A stretch of DNA of 32,002 nt from DASSLY01 sp035689185 (lineage in GTDB: Bacteria > Actinomycetota > Actinomycetes > Actinomycetales > Dermatophilaceae). Shown one piece after another: positions 8,251 through 15,729 of this stretch. The DNA lies in NCBI GenBank assembly GCA_035689185.1, contig DASSLY010000113.1:1-32002 (forward strand), read 5' to 3'. Both the position numbers and the translations under genes were made by a program. Under the pieces are notes generated by a model. It was given only the letters and a program-made list of their open reading frames with translations, ran no database searches and was not told where the DNA came from. Every line of letters starts with the position of its first letter. Position 1 is the first letter of the stretch.

Positions 8251-11200
8251 CTGCCACGCCGCCACAGCCCGCCGCGCACGACGGCGTCGCTTCCGTCCGG
8301 TCGTTCTCCGTCACGGGCGAACTGCCTGCGGGCACAACGCTGCTCGAGGCCAGCGCCGGAACGGGCAAGACGTGGACCATCGCCTCGCTGGTCACTCGCC
8401 TCGTCGCGGAGGGTCACGCGAGCCTGGACCAGATGCTCGTCGTGACCTTCGGTCGCGCGGCGAGCCAGGAACTGCGGGAACGCGTCCGCGAGCAGTTGGT
8501 CGCCGCCGCCCGGGTGCTGTCCCCTCCCGGTCCACCCGGCGGGGACGACCAGGTGGACCCCGCGCCGGTCGACCCGCGGATCCGTCCCCTGATGGGCTTG
8601 CTGCTGGCGGGGCGGCAGGACGAGATCGCCGATCGGCGGGCCCGGGTCCGGCGCGCTCTGGCCGACTTCGACTCGGCGACCATCGCCACCACGCACCAGT
8701 TCTGCCAGCTGGTGCTGGGCAGTCTCGGCGTCGCCGGCGACACCGACGCGGCCGCTCACCTCGTGGAGGACCTGGACGACCTGCTGGTGGAGGTCGTGGA
8801 CGACCTGTACGTCCGGGGCTTCGCCCGTTCCGGCGGCGAGCCCGTGTTCGACCGGCCGACCGCGCTGAGGATCGCTCGGGCCTCCGTGGCAGACCCCCAG
8901 TCTCGGCTCGAGCCCGCTGACACCGCGGACGCCGTTGACGCCAGCATGGCGCGCCGCCGGGACTTCGCTGCGGCCGTGCGCGCGGAGCTGGACCAGCGCA
9001 AGCGCGGTCTCGGGATGCTCAGCTACGACGACCTGTTGAGCCAGCTGGCGGACGCTCTCGAGCCAGCGGACGCACCGGCCCGGGCACGGATGCGCGGCCG
9101 GTGGAAGGTGGTCCTGGTGGATGAGTTCCAGGACACCGATCCGGTCCAGTGGCAGGTCCTCGACCGGGCCTTCTCCGGTGTCGCCCGGATGGTGCTGATC
9201 GGCGACCCCAAGCAGGCCATCTACGCCTTCCGCGGCGGCGACGTCGTCACCTACCTGAGCGCGGCGCGGACCGCCGGCGCCCTGGCGACACTGGACACCA
9301 ACCACCGCAGCGACGCGCCGCTGCTCGATGCCATCCAGGCGCTCCTGCGGGGTGCAGCCCTGGGCGACGACCAGATCGTCGTCCGCGAGGTGCGTGCCTC
9401 CCACGCAGGCTCCCGGCTGGTCGGGGCGCCCCACCCGAGCCCGTTCCGGCTGCGGGTGGTCGACCGCGCCCGGTTCGGCGTGACCGGCGAGCGGGGCGTC
9501 CCGATCGACCTGCTGCGCAAGCATGTCGCGAACGACCTCGCCCTCGACATCCAAGCGCTCCTCGCCTCCGGCGCCACCTTCGACGGGCGGCCGCTACAGG
9601 CGCGCGACATCGCCGTGCTCTGCGAGACGCGCAAGCAGTGCGCGGCCGCCGAGCAGGGACTGTCCCGCCACGGCATCCGGTCGGTCGTGGCCGGCTCAGG
9701 CCACGTCTTCGCCACCGAGGCCGCCCGGGACTGGCTGTGCCTGCTCGAGGCGATGGCGCAGCCACATCGCAGCGCCCGGGTCCGCTCGGCCGCGCTGACG
9801 CCGTTCTTCGGGCGGACCGCCACCGACCTCGGCACCAGCGGGGACGGTCTGACCGACACCCTCGCCAACACCGTTCGTGACTGGGCCCAGCTGCTGAAGG
9901 AGCGTGGGGTGGCGGCGGTGCTCGAGGCGGCGAGCGCCTCCGGCGAGCTGGCCACCCGGGTGCTCGGGCAGGTTGACGGCGAGCGGGCGCTGACCGATCT
10001 GAGGCACATCGCGGAGGTGCTGCACGAGGTGGCCGCGCGCGAGCGGCTCGGCCTGGGCGCTCTCATCTCCTGGATGCGGCAACAGATGGCGCAGGACAGG
10101 GCCACCGTCGCGACCGAGCGCACCCGCCGGTTGGACAGCGACGCTGCGGCGGTGCAGATCCTCACCGTGCACGGCAGCAAGGGTCTGCAGTTCCCGGTGG
10201 TGTACCTGCCCAGCGCCGCCGACTCCTTCCCCGTGACCCCCCAGATGCCGCTGTTCCACGACGACCACGGCGTCCGCTGCATCGACGTGGGTGGTCGCGC
10301 CTCGGGTCCGAACCTTGCCCGAGCGCTTCAGGAGGAGGCGGGGGAGGACCTGCGGCTGCTCTACGTCGCTCTGACCCGGGCCCAGTCCCAGGTCGTCACC
10401 TGGTGGGTCCCCAGCGCCCGGAACACCACCTCGTCCGCGTTGCACCGGGTGCTCTTCGGCCGCCCGCCGGGCCACAGTCAGGTGCCGGACTCCTACCCGC
10501 TGCTCGGCGACGCGGCCGCGTGGGCCCGGGCGCAGGTGTGGCAGGAGGCCGGCGGACCGGTCGTGGAGCTGGCCGAGCCGGCCGGGCTGGCCGGCTCGCT
10601 CGGCAACCCGCAGCCCGGCCGACTGCAGGTACGACGGTTCGACCGCGTGGTCGACCAGGACTGGCGGCGCACGTCATACACGTCGCTGACCCGGGCGACC
10701 CAGACGGCCAGCGACGGGTCGCTGCCGCCGACGAGCGAGCCGGAAGACCCGCCCCGGGACGACGAGCCGGAGCTGGGCACGACCACGGCCCCGGCCGCCA
10801 CGGTCGCGGACCTGGTCTCCCCGATGGCGGAACTGCCCGTTGGGGCGACGTTCGGCTCGCTGGTGCACGCCGTGCTCGAGCACGCCGACCCCGAGGCCCC
10901 CGACCGTGGCGGCGACTGGCGGGCCGAGCTGCTGCACCACATCGACGAGCAGCTGGTCCGCTGGCCGGTCGACCTGGACCGGGCGGTCCTCGCGGACGCG
11001 CTGGTCGCGGTCTGCGACACCCCCCTCGGGCCGCTGGCCGCCACCACGCTGCGCCAGGTGCGCCGCACCGACCGCATGGCCGAACTCGACTTCGAGCTGC
11101 CCCTGGCCGGTGGCGACGACCGCACGGCGGCGTCCTGCGGGGCGACGGTGCGCGACCTCGCGGCTGCGCTGCGGACCCACCTCGGTCCCGGCGACCCGCT

Positions 11201-11654
11201 GCGGCCCTTCGCGGACACCGTGGACCACCCGGCCTACGAGTCGCAGTCGCTGCGCGGCTATCTCACCGGCTCGCTCGACCTGGTCATGCGGGTGGGAGGC
11301 CGGTACCTCGTCGTGGACTACAAGACCAACTGGCTGGGCGAACCGGGCGCGGGCCTGACCGCCGCCGCATACCGGCCGGACCGGCTCGCGCAGGCGATGA
11401 GCCACTCCACCTACCCGCTGCAGGCCCTGCTGTATGCCGTGGTGCTGCACCGATTCCTGCGGTGGCGGCTGCCTGGGTACTCTCCGGCCGAGCACCTGGG
11501 TGGGGTGATGTACCTCTACGTCCGCGGGATGTGCGGGCCGTCAACCCCGCTCGTGGACGGCCACCCCTGCGGGGTGTTCTCGTGGCGTCCTCCGGTAGCC
11601 CTGGTCGAGGCGATCTCGGACCTGCTCGACGGGGCCGCGGAGACCGCCTCGTGA
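8247..11654 (+). CDS. recB: RecBCD exonuclease V, subunit beta (RecB)
   Basis: A 1135-residue 3'-5' SF1A helicase fused to a C-terminal nuclease. Walker A EASAGTGKT is at residues 34-42, motif Ia VTFGRAASQELRERV follows, the Walker B/DEAD-like motif VLVDEFQDTDP includes D292-E293, motif III is IGDPKQAIYAFRGGD, and motif V is ILTVHGSKGLQFPVV. The nuclease domain has Asp1011 in GSLDLV, then Asp1024 and Lys1026 in DYKTNW; the 13- and 2-residue spacing equals that of the E. coli RecB active site (D1067, D1080, K1082), so nuclease activity should be intact. The TTG start at 8247 overlaps the recC stop (TTGA), implying translational coupling. The stop overlaps recD (GTGA). Confidence 0.95.
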   Translation: MTATPPQPAAHDGVASVRSFSVTGELPAGTTLLEASAGTGKTWTIASLVTRLVAEGHASLDQMLVVTFGRAASQELRERVREQLVAAARVLSPPGPPGGDDQVDPAPVDPRIRPLMGLLLAGRQDEIADRRARVRRALADFDSATIATTHQFCQLVLGSLGVAGDTDAAAHLVEDLDDLLVEVVDDLYVRGFARSGGEPVFDRPTALRIARASVADPQSRLEPADTADAVDASMARRRDFAAAVRAELDQRKRGLGMLSYDDLLSQLADALEPADAPARARMRGRWKVVLVDEFQDTDPVQWQVLDRAFSGVARMVLIGDPKQAIYAFRGGDVVTYLSAARTAGALATLDTNHRSDAPLLDAIQALLRGAALGDDQIVVREVRASHAGSRLVGAPHPSPFRLRVVDRARFGVTGERGVPIDLLRKHVANDLALDIQALLASGATFDGRPLQARDIAVLCETRKQCAAAEQGLSRHGIRSVVAGSGHVFATEAARDWLCLLEAMAQPHRSARVRSAALTPFFGRTATDLGTSGDGLTDTLANTVRDWAQLLKERGVAAVLEAASASGELATRVLGQVDGERALTDLRHIAEVLHEVAARERLGLGALISWMRQQMAQDRATVATERTRRLDSDAAAVQILTVHGSKGLQFPVVYLPSAADSFPVTPQMPLFHDDHGVRCIDVGGRASGPNLARALQEEAGEDLRLLYVALTRAQSQVVTWWVPSARNTTSSALHRVLFGRPPGHSQVPDSYPLLGDAAAWARAQVWQEAGGPVVELAEPAGLAGSLGNPQPGRLQVRRFDRVVDQDWRRTSYTSLTRATQTASDGSLPPTSEPEDPPRDDEPELGTTTAPAATVADLVSPMAELPVGATFGSLVHAVLEHADPEAPDRGGDWRAELLHHIDEQLVRWPVDLDRAVLADALVAVCDTPLGPLAATTLRQVRRTDRMAELDFELPLAGGDDRTAASCGATVRDLAAALRTHLGPGDPLRPFADTVDHPAYESQSLRGYLTGSLDLVMRVGGRYLVVDYKTNWLGEPGAGLTAAAYRPDRLAQAMSHSTYPLQALLYAVVLHRFLRWRLPGYSPAEHLGGVMYLYVRGMCGPSTPLVDGHPCGVFSWRPPVALVEAISDLLDGAAETAS

Positions 11655-13411
11655 CCGCCGACCTGGCCCCGGTCGAGGGCCCGTGGGACCGTCGCCGAGC
11701 AACGTGCGCGGTCGCACTGCTGCGCGACTTCAACCTCGCCGGGGTGCTTGAGCCGGCCGACGTGCACGTGGCCACCCGGCTGGGCGCGGCCAGCGGCGAG
11801 CACGACCCACGGGTCCTGCTCGCCGCCGCCCTTCTCGTGCGGGCGGTGCGGCAGGGGTCGGTCTGCCTCGACCTGGCCACCGTTGCGCTCACTGCGCCGG
11901 CGCTGGGCTGGCCCGACCTCCAGGGCTGGAACGCCGCGGTCAGGGCGAGCCCGTTGACGACCATAGGTGTGCTGCGTGAGGACCATGGCCTGCTCTACCT
12001 GGACCGGTACTGGCAGGAGGAGGGACAGGTCTGTGCCGATGTCCGGCGCCGCCGCGATGCCCAGCCGCCGGTCGTTGACGAAACGCGGCTGCGGGAGTCG
12101 CTGGCGGCGCACTTCGTCGGCGAGCCGTTCGCCGAGCAGCGCTCGGCGGCGGAAGTCGCTTGCCGTCATTGGATATCGGTGATCACCGGGGGACCAGGCA
12201 CGGGGAAGACGACGACCATAGCGCGGTTCCTCGGTGCTGCGCTGTCCGCGTCCGAGCGGCCGGTCCGCGTCGCCCTGGCGGCCCCCACCGGCAAGGCCGC
12301 GGCCAGGTTGGGTCAGGCTGTCGCCTCGGCCGCCGGCTCCGATGGCTTCCCCGGCGGACGCCGGGCGCAGGTCGCCGGACTCAAGGCGACCACGATCCAT
12401 CGCCTGCTCGGTCCGCTTCCCGGTTCGAGCAGCAGATTCCGCCACCACCGGGGAAATCCGCTCCCCCACGACCTCGTCGTGATCGACGAGACGTCCATGG
12501 TGTCGCTGACGCTGACGGCCCGGCTGCTCGACGCGTTGCGACCGGACGCCCGGCTGGTCCTGGTCGGTGACGCCGACCAGCTCGCGTCGGTCGACGCCGG
12601 CGCGGTCCTCACCGACCTGGTCGACGGGCTCGGCCAGCTCGGCGACCCGCGGGTCGCACGGTTGCGCACGAGCCACCGCTTCGGCACCGGCATCGCCGTT
12701 GTCGCCGACGCCGTCCGTCGCGGCGACGCCGAGGAGGCCATCGGCGCTCTCCGCGCCGCGGAGCGGGCAGCCTGCGACGCCACACTCGTCGACCTCGCCA
12801 CGGCGCGCGAGGTCGTCGTGGCTGCGGCCGGCCGGCTGGTCGACGCCGCTGCCGCCGGCGACCGCGCCGGTGCCGTCGCCGCCCTCGACGCGCACCGGCT
12901 GCTCTGCGCCCACCGTGAGGGGCCGTACGGGGTCCGGCAGTGGAACCACCAGGTCGAGGAAGCGCTCCGCCAGCGCGGCAGCGCCGACTGGCTGCCGCAG
13001 TGGTATGCCGGGAAGCCGCTTCTGGTCACGGCCAACGACTACGGGCAAGGCCTGTACAACGGCGACACCGGTGTGGTCACGCGCGCCTCGCCCGGCGCGG
13101 AGCTGATCGCCGTCATCGCCGACGGTGAGCACCCCGACGGCCGGGCCTACCCGCTGGCCCGCCTCGCCGACGTCGAGACGGCGCACGCCATGACGGTGCA
13201 CCGCAGCCAGGGCAGTCAGTTCGACGCGGTGACCGTCGTTCTGCCGGAAGCGGATTCGCCGCTACTCACCCGGGAGCTGCTGTACACCGCGCTGACCCGG
13301 GCCAAGACCACAGTCCGTATCGTCGGGTCGGAGGACGTCGTGCGCGCGGCGGTCCAACGCCGGGCCCGCCGCGCCTCCGGCCTGGCCAGGCGACTGACCC
13401 AGGGTCCGTGA
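11651..13411 (+). CDS. recD: RecBCD exonuclease V, subunit alpha (RecD)
   Basis: A 586-residue 5'-3' SF1B helicase, third subunit of RecBCD. Walker A GGPGTGKT is at residues 180-187, Walker B is VVIDETSMVS, motif III LVGDADQLASVDAGAVL, and motifs V/VI are MTVHRSQGSQFDAV (about residue 515) and YTALTRAKTTVRIVG. The N-terminal ~170 residues (LRDFNLAGVLEPADVHVATRL, LAAALLVRAVRQGSVCLDL) form the RecB-contacting domain. The start is the GTG at 11651, which overlaps the recB TGA by 4 bp (GTGA); the longer open frame from 10403 only mirrors recB. The order recC-recB-recD in one operon is the usual bacterial arrangement. Confidence 0.95.
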   Translation: MTADLAPVEGPWDRRRATCAVALLRDFNLAGVLEPADVHVATRLGAASGEHDPRVLLAAALLVRAVRQGSVCLDLATVALTAPALGWPDLQGWNAAVRASPLTTIGVLREDHGLLYLDRYWQEEGQVCADVRRRRDAQPPVVDETRLRESLAAHFVGEPFAEQRSAAEVACRHWISVITGGPGTGKTTTIARFLGAALSASERPVRVALAAPTGKAAARLGQAVASAAGSDGFPGGRRAQVAGLKATTIHRLLGPLPGSSSRFRHHRGNPLPHDLVVIDETSMVSLTLTARLLDALRPDARLVLVGDADQLASVDAGAVLTDLVDGLGQLGDPRVARLRTSHRFGTGIAVVADAVRRGDAEEAIGALRAAERAACDATLVDLATAREVVVAAAGRLVDAAAAGDRAGAVAALDAHRLLCAHREGPYGVRQWNHQVEEALRQRGSADWLPQWYAGKPLLVTANDYGQGLYNGDTGVVTRASPGAELIAVIADGEHPDGRAYPLARLADVETAHAMTVHRSQGSQFDAVTVVLPEADSPLLTRELLYTALTRAKTTVRIVGSEDVVRAAVQRRARRASGLARRLTQGP

Positions 13412-13465
13412 GACCGGTCAAGCGCCACGAACCCCCCCGGACCCGGCGGAGGCGAACGTCGGGCT

Positions 13466-13487
13466 GGGGCCTGCTCCGAGGGGCCCC
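13466..13487 (+). terminator. Possible recD terminator hairpin
   Basis: GGGGCC at 13466-13471 can pair with GGCCCC at 13482-13487 over a 10-nt loop, about 55 bp after the recD stop. There is no U-tract, as is common in high-GC actinobacteria. The rest of 13412-13557 shows nothing I can name. Confidence 0.3.
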
Positions 13488-13557
13488 GGTTCCGGCGAGG
13501 GCGAACACCCGGCTTGTTGACGCAGCGTGGTTACCGGCTTCGCCGGCCGGCTGGGCC

Positions 13558-13573
13558 TACCATGCCGAACGTG
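13558..13573 (+). promoter_or_regulatory. Leaderless promoter of the lipoprotein cluster (-10 TACCAT)
   Basis: TACCAT at 13558-13563 is followed by 7 nt and GTG at 13571-13573, the same spacing as at recC. The ATG at 13562 lies inside the -10 box and has no ribosome-binding site, so the GTG is the more likely start. No clear -35 is seen at the expected distance; a TTGACG at 13517-13522 is too far upstream. Confidence 0.45.
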
Positions 13574-13990
13574 TCAGGCCCACGCCCCACGCTGCCGTCA
13601 GCGGCCGCTGCCGTCGGGCTCCTCCTGGCGGGGCTGACCGGTTGCAGCGTCGAAGGCCCCGGCTCCGACGGTGCCCGGGCGGCCGCCGTCAACTTCCATC
13701 GGCTGCTCACCGCCGGCAACGGGGAGCGGGCCTGTCGGCTGCTCAGTGAGCGGGCCGTCGAGGACGTGCGCGGGCCGGACGACCGGGCGTGCGCGACCGC
13801 CCTGACCTCCCTGCCGATCAGGCCGGTGGCCGCGGTCCGGTCCACGTCGGTGTACGGCCACAGCGCCCTGGTCGTCTTCGACGCGGACGCGGTGTTCCTC
13901 GCCAGCTTCGACGACGGCTGGCGGGTGACCGCCGCCGGCTGCAGCCCTCGCCAGGACCAGCCGTACGACTGCGCATTCGAGGCAGGCTGA
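13571..13990 (+). CDS. Small secreted lipoprotein of unknown function
   Basis: A 139-residue predicted lipoprotein: a short N-terminus with one Arg, the hydrophobic stretch AAAAVGLLLAGLTGC with lipobox LTGC (Cys about residue 25), then a roughly 110-residue exported domain. The mature part has three to four further cysteines (ACRLL, RACATAL, AGCSP, YDCAF) that could form disulfides, and patterns such as AAVNFHRLLTAGNGERACRL and DGWRVTAAGCSP that recall small NTF2-like secreted folds, though this is only an impression. Start chosen as the leaderless GTG at 13571; ATG 13562 is the alternative. It is followed after 2 bp by a one-helix peptide gene and then DUF6766, probably one operon. Confidence 0.75.
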   Translation: MSGPRPTLPSAAAAVGLLLAGLTGCSVEGPGSDGARAAAVNFHRLLTAGNGERACRLLSERAVEDVRGPDDRACATALTSLPIRPVAAVRSTSVYGHSALVVFDADAVFLASFDDGWRVTAAGCSPRQDQPYDCAFEAG

Positions 13991-13992
13991 GG

Positions 13993-14076
13993 ATGCGGAC
14001 GATGTTCACCTGCTACCTCGTGTTCGTCGCGGCAAGCCTGGCCTACATGGTCACAGTCGGGGCCCTGCAGCGGTGA
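13993..14076 (+). CDS. 27-residue single-helix membrane peptide
   Basis: ATG at 13993 is 2 bp after the lipoprotein stop, with GAGG in front as a ribosome-binding site, and the frame ends with TGA at 14074-14076, overlapping the GTG of the DUF6766 gene by 4 bp. The peptide is basic at its start (MRTMF), then has about 20 hydrophobic residues (CYLVFVAASLAYMVTVGAL) and ends QR: a complete short transmembrane helix. Tight packing, the ribosome-binding site and the GTGA overlap support translation. The role is unknown; small one-helix proteins often regulate or stabilise a neighbouring membrane protein, here DUF6766, but this is inference. Confidence 0.55.
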   Translation: MRTMFTCYLVFVAASLAYMVTVGALQR

Positions 14077-14756
14077 ACCGGTTGCGCGCCCACCTGTCCC
14101 ACCATGGCCTGTCGCTCGTCTTCGGTGGGCTCATGCTGCTCGCCCTCGTGGGGCAGGCACTGACGGGGCAAGCGGCATACAACGACGACGCGCTGAGCGC
14201 GGGGCTGCAGCCGATCAGCCTGGTGACCTACCTTGGCTCCGCGAGCTTCGCCGCCGACGTGGCCGAGAACTGGCAGTCGGAGTACCTGCAGTTCCTGCTG
14301 TACATCGTGCTGACCGTCTGGCTGGTCGAGCGCGGCTCGCCGGAGTCGAAGGACCTGGGCAAGGTCGGGCTGGAGTCCGACGAGGACCAGCTGGTGGGAC
14401 CGTTCGCCAAGCCGGAGTCGCCGGCCTGGGCAAAGGCGGCGGGCTGGCGGCGGTCGCTGTACTCCACCTCCCTCGGCCTGGTCATGGCAGTGATCTTCCT
14501 GGCCTGCGTGCTGGCCCAGTTCGTCGCCGGCCGCAGCGCCTTCAACGAGGAGCAGCTGAACCGGCTCGAGGCGCCGTTGGACTGGTCGCAGTACCTGGGG
14601 TCACCGGACTTCTGGAACCGTATGCTGCAGAACTGGCAGTCGGAGTTCCTGGCCGTCGGGAGCATGGTGGTGCTGTCGATCTACCTGCGGCAACGGGGGT
14701 CACCGGAGTCGAAACCGGTCGGGGCGGCGCACGCGGCCACCGGTCTGGAGGGCTGA
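14073..14756 (+). CDS. DUF6766 family membrane protein (internally duplicated)
   Basis: A 227-residue protein with about four transmembrane helices and two homologous halves. Half one (about residues 15-95) has a helix, then GQAAYNDDAL...LVTYLGSASF, ENWQSEYLQF, a second helix and ERGSPESK. Half two (about 130-215) repeats this as AGRSAFNEEQL...WSQYLGSPDF, QNWQSEFLAV, a helix and QRGSPESK. A charged ~40-residue linker joins them. The repeated NWQSE and RGSPESK strings and Leu-rich helices are characteristic of the family as I know it. Molecular function is not known. GTG start overlaps the 27-residue peptide gene. A GCCGGG/CCCGGC pair at 14760-14796 after the stop is a weak terminator candidate. 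Confidence 0.8.
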   Translation: MNRLRAHLSHHGLSLVFGGLMLLALVGQALTGQAAYNDDALSAGLQPISLVTYLGSASFAADVAENWQSEYLQFLLYIVLTVWLVERGSPESKDLGKVGLESDEDQLVGPFAKPESPAWAKAAGWRRSLYSTSLGLVMAVIFLACVLAQFVAGRSAFNEEQLNRLEAPLDWSQYLGSPDFWNRMLQNWQSEFLAVGSMVVLSIYLRQRGSPESKPVGAAHAATGLEG

Positions 14757-14831
14757 CGCGCCGGGACGGCAGGGCGGGCCGAGGTCGCGACCCGGCGGGA
14801 GCAGTCGGGTTACCTGCGCAGGGCACGGACC

Positions 14832-14973
14832 TAGGGTCGGGAGGTGACATCCGCGACGCTGGGTCAAGACCCCCGAACGCCCTACTGGGGCTGCGGCCGT
14901 TCCTGCCAGTCGGCTTACCCCCCGGCGGTTTCCCCGAACCGTCGAGGTGTTCCTCCTTGCTGGAGGTGAGAGT
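14832..14973 (+). promoter_or_regulatory. lutABC promoter and leader region
   Basis: TAGGGT at 14832-14837 is a good -10 box placed 6 nt before a GTG (14844). Between that GTG and lutA lies a 41-codon open frame and, at its end, CCTCC (14952-14956), a 5-nt loop and GGAGG (14962-14966). The GGAGG is the lutA Shine-Dalgarno sequence, so the 5-bp GC-rich stem would hide it. I see no clear -35 box. Confidence 0.45.
14844..14969 (+). CDS. Putative 41-residue leaderless leader peptide of lutABC
   Basis: GTG 14844 follows TAGGGT by 6 nt, and the frame runs 41 codons to TGA at 14967-14969, 4 nt before the lutA GTG. Its last codons contain both arms of the hairpin that masks the lutA ribosome-binding site, so a ribosome finishing this frame would open the stem. 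It holds Cys17, Cys21 and Cys39 and several Pro residues. Third-position G/C bias is weaker than in neighbouring genes, so it is at best a regulatory peptide and may be chance. Confidence 0.3.
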   Translation: MTSATLGQDPRTPYWGCGRSCQSAYPPAVSPNRRGVPPCWR

Positions 14974-15729
14974 GTGGGCGCCATGAGGATCGCGCTGATG
15001 GCGACGTGTCTGGGTGACGCGATGTTTCCCGACGTGGCGAAGGCGACGACCACCCTCTTGGAGCGGCTCGGCCATCAGGTCGTCTTCCCACCGGCTCAGA
15101 CCTGCTGCGGCCAGATGCACGTCAACACCGGCTACCTCGCCGAGGCGACCCCGGTGGTTCGGCACTACGTCGAAGCGTTCGAGCAGGCCCGTTTCGACGT
15201 CGTGGTGGCCCCGTCGGGGTCGTGCGTCGGTTCGGTGCGGCACCAGCAGGCGATGGTGGCGCGCCGAGCGGACGACCCGGCCCTGGCCGAACGGGCGACG
15301 GCGCTGGCGGCGCTGACGTACGAGCTGTCCGAGCTGCTCGTGGACGTGCTGGGGGTCACCGACGTGGGCGCCTACTACCCGCATCGGGTGACCTACCACC
15401 CGACGTGCCATTCGCTGCGGATGCTGCGGGTCGGCGACAAGCCCCTGCGGCTCTTGCGCGCGGTCGGCGGGATCGACCTGGTCGAGCTCCCGGACGCAGA
15501 GCAGTGCTGCGGATTCGGCGGCACGTTCGCCCTCAAGAACGCGGACACCTCCAGCGCCATGCTGGCCGACAAGGTCCGCCACATCGTGTCGACCAGCGCC
15601 GCGGTCTGCTCCGCCGGCGATGCGTCGTGCCTGATGCACATCGGCGGCGGCCTGTCCCGTCAGGGCACGGGGGTGCGAGCCGTGCACCTGGCCAAGATCC
15701 TGGCCACCACCCGGGAGCGGGTGGCATGA
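14974..15729 (+). CDS. lutA: Lactate utilization protein A, Fe-S oxidoreductase subunit
   Basis: A 251-residue (Fe)-S oxidoreductase subunit of the LutABC complex, which oxidises L-lactate to pyruvate at the membrane/cytoplasm. Two CCG domains are present: Cys44-Cys45 in TCCGQMH and Cys178-Cys179 in QCCGFGG, the signature of the heterodisulfide-reductase-like Fe-S fold; other conserved strings are MATCLGDAMFPDV, VAPSGSCVGSVRH and HPTCHSLRML. The GTG at 14974 is preferred because GGAGG ends 7 nt before it; the ATG at 14983 is 16 nt away. The ATGA overlap with lutB shows co-translation. Confidence 0.92.
   Translation: MGAMRIALMATCLGDAMFPDVAKATTTLLERLGHQVVFPPAQTCCGQMHVNTGYLAEATPVVRHYVEAFEQARFDVVVAPSGSCVGSVRHQQAMVARRADDPALAERATALAALTYELSELLVDVLGVTDVGAYYPHRVTYHPTCHSLRMLRVGDKPLRLLRAVGGIDLVELPDAEQCCGFGGTFALKNADTSSAMLADKVRHIVSTSAAVCSAGDASCLMHIGGGLSRQGTGVRAVHLAKILATTRERVA

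Noticed and set aside
11516..13201. Long minus-strand open frame opposite recD
   Set aside because: recD has all SF1B motifs on the plus strand; the antisense product shows no domain and has biased composition.
13517..13522. TTGACG as -35 of the lipoprotein gene
   Set aside because: It is 35 bp from the TACCAT -10 box, about twice the allowed spacing.
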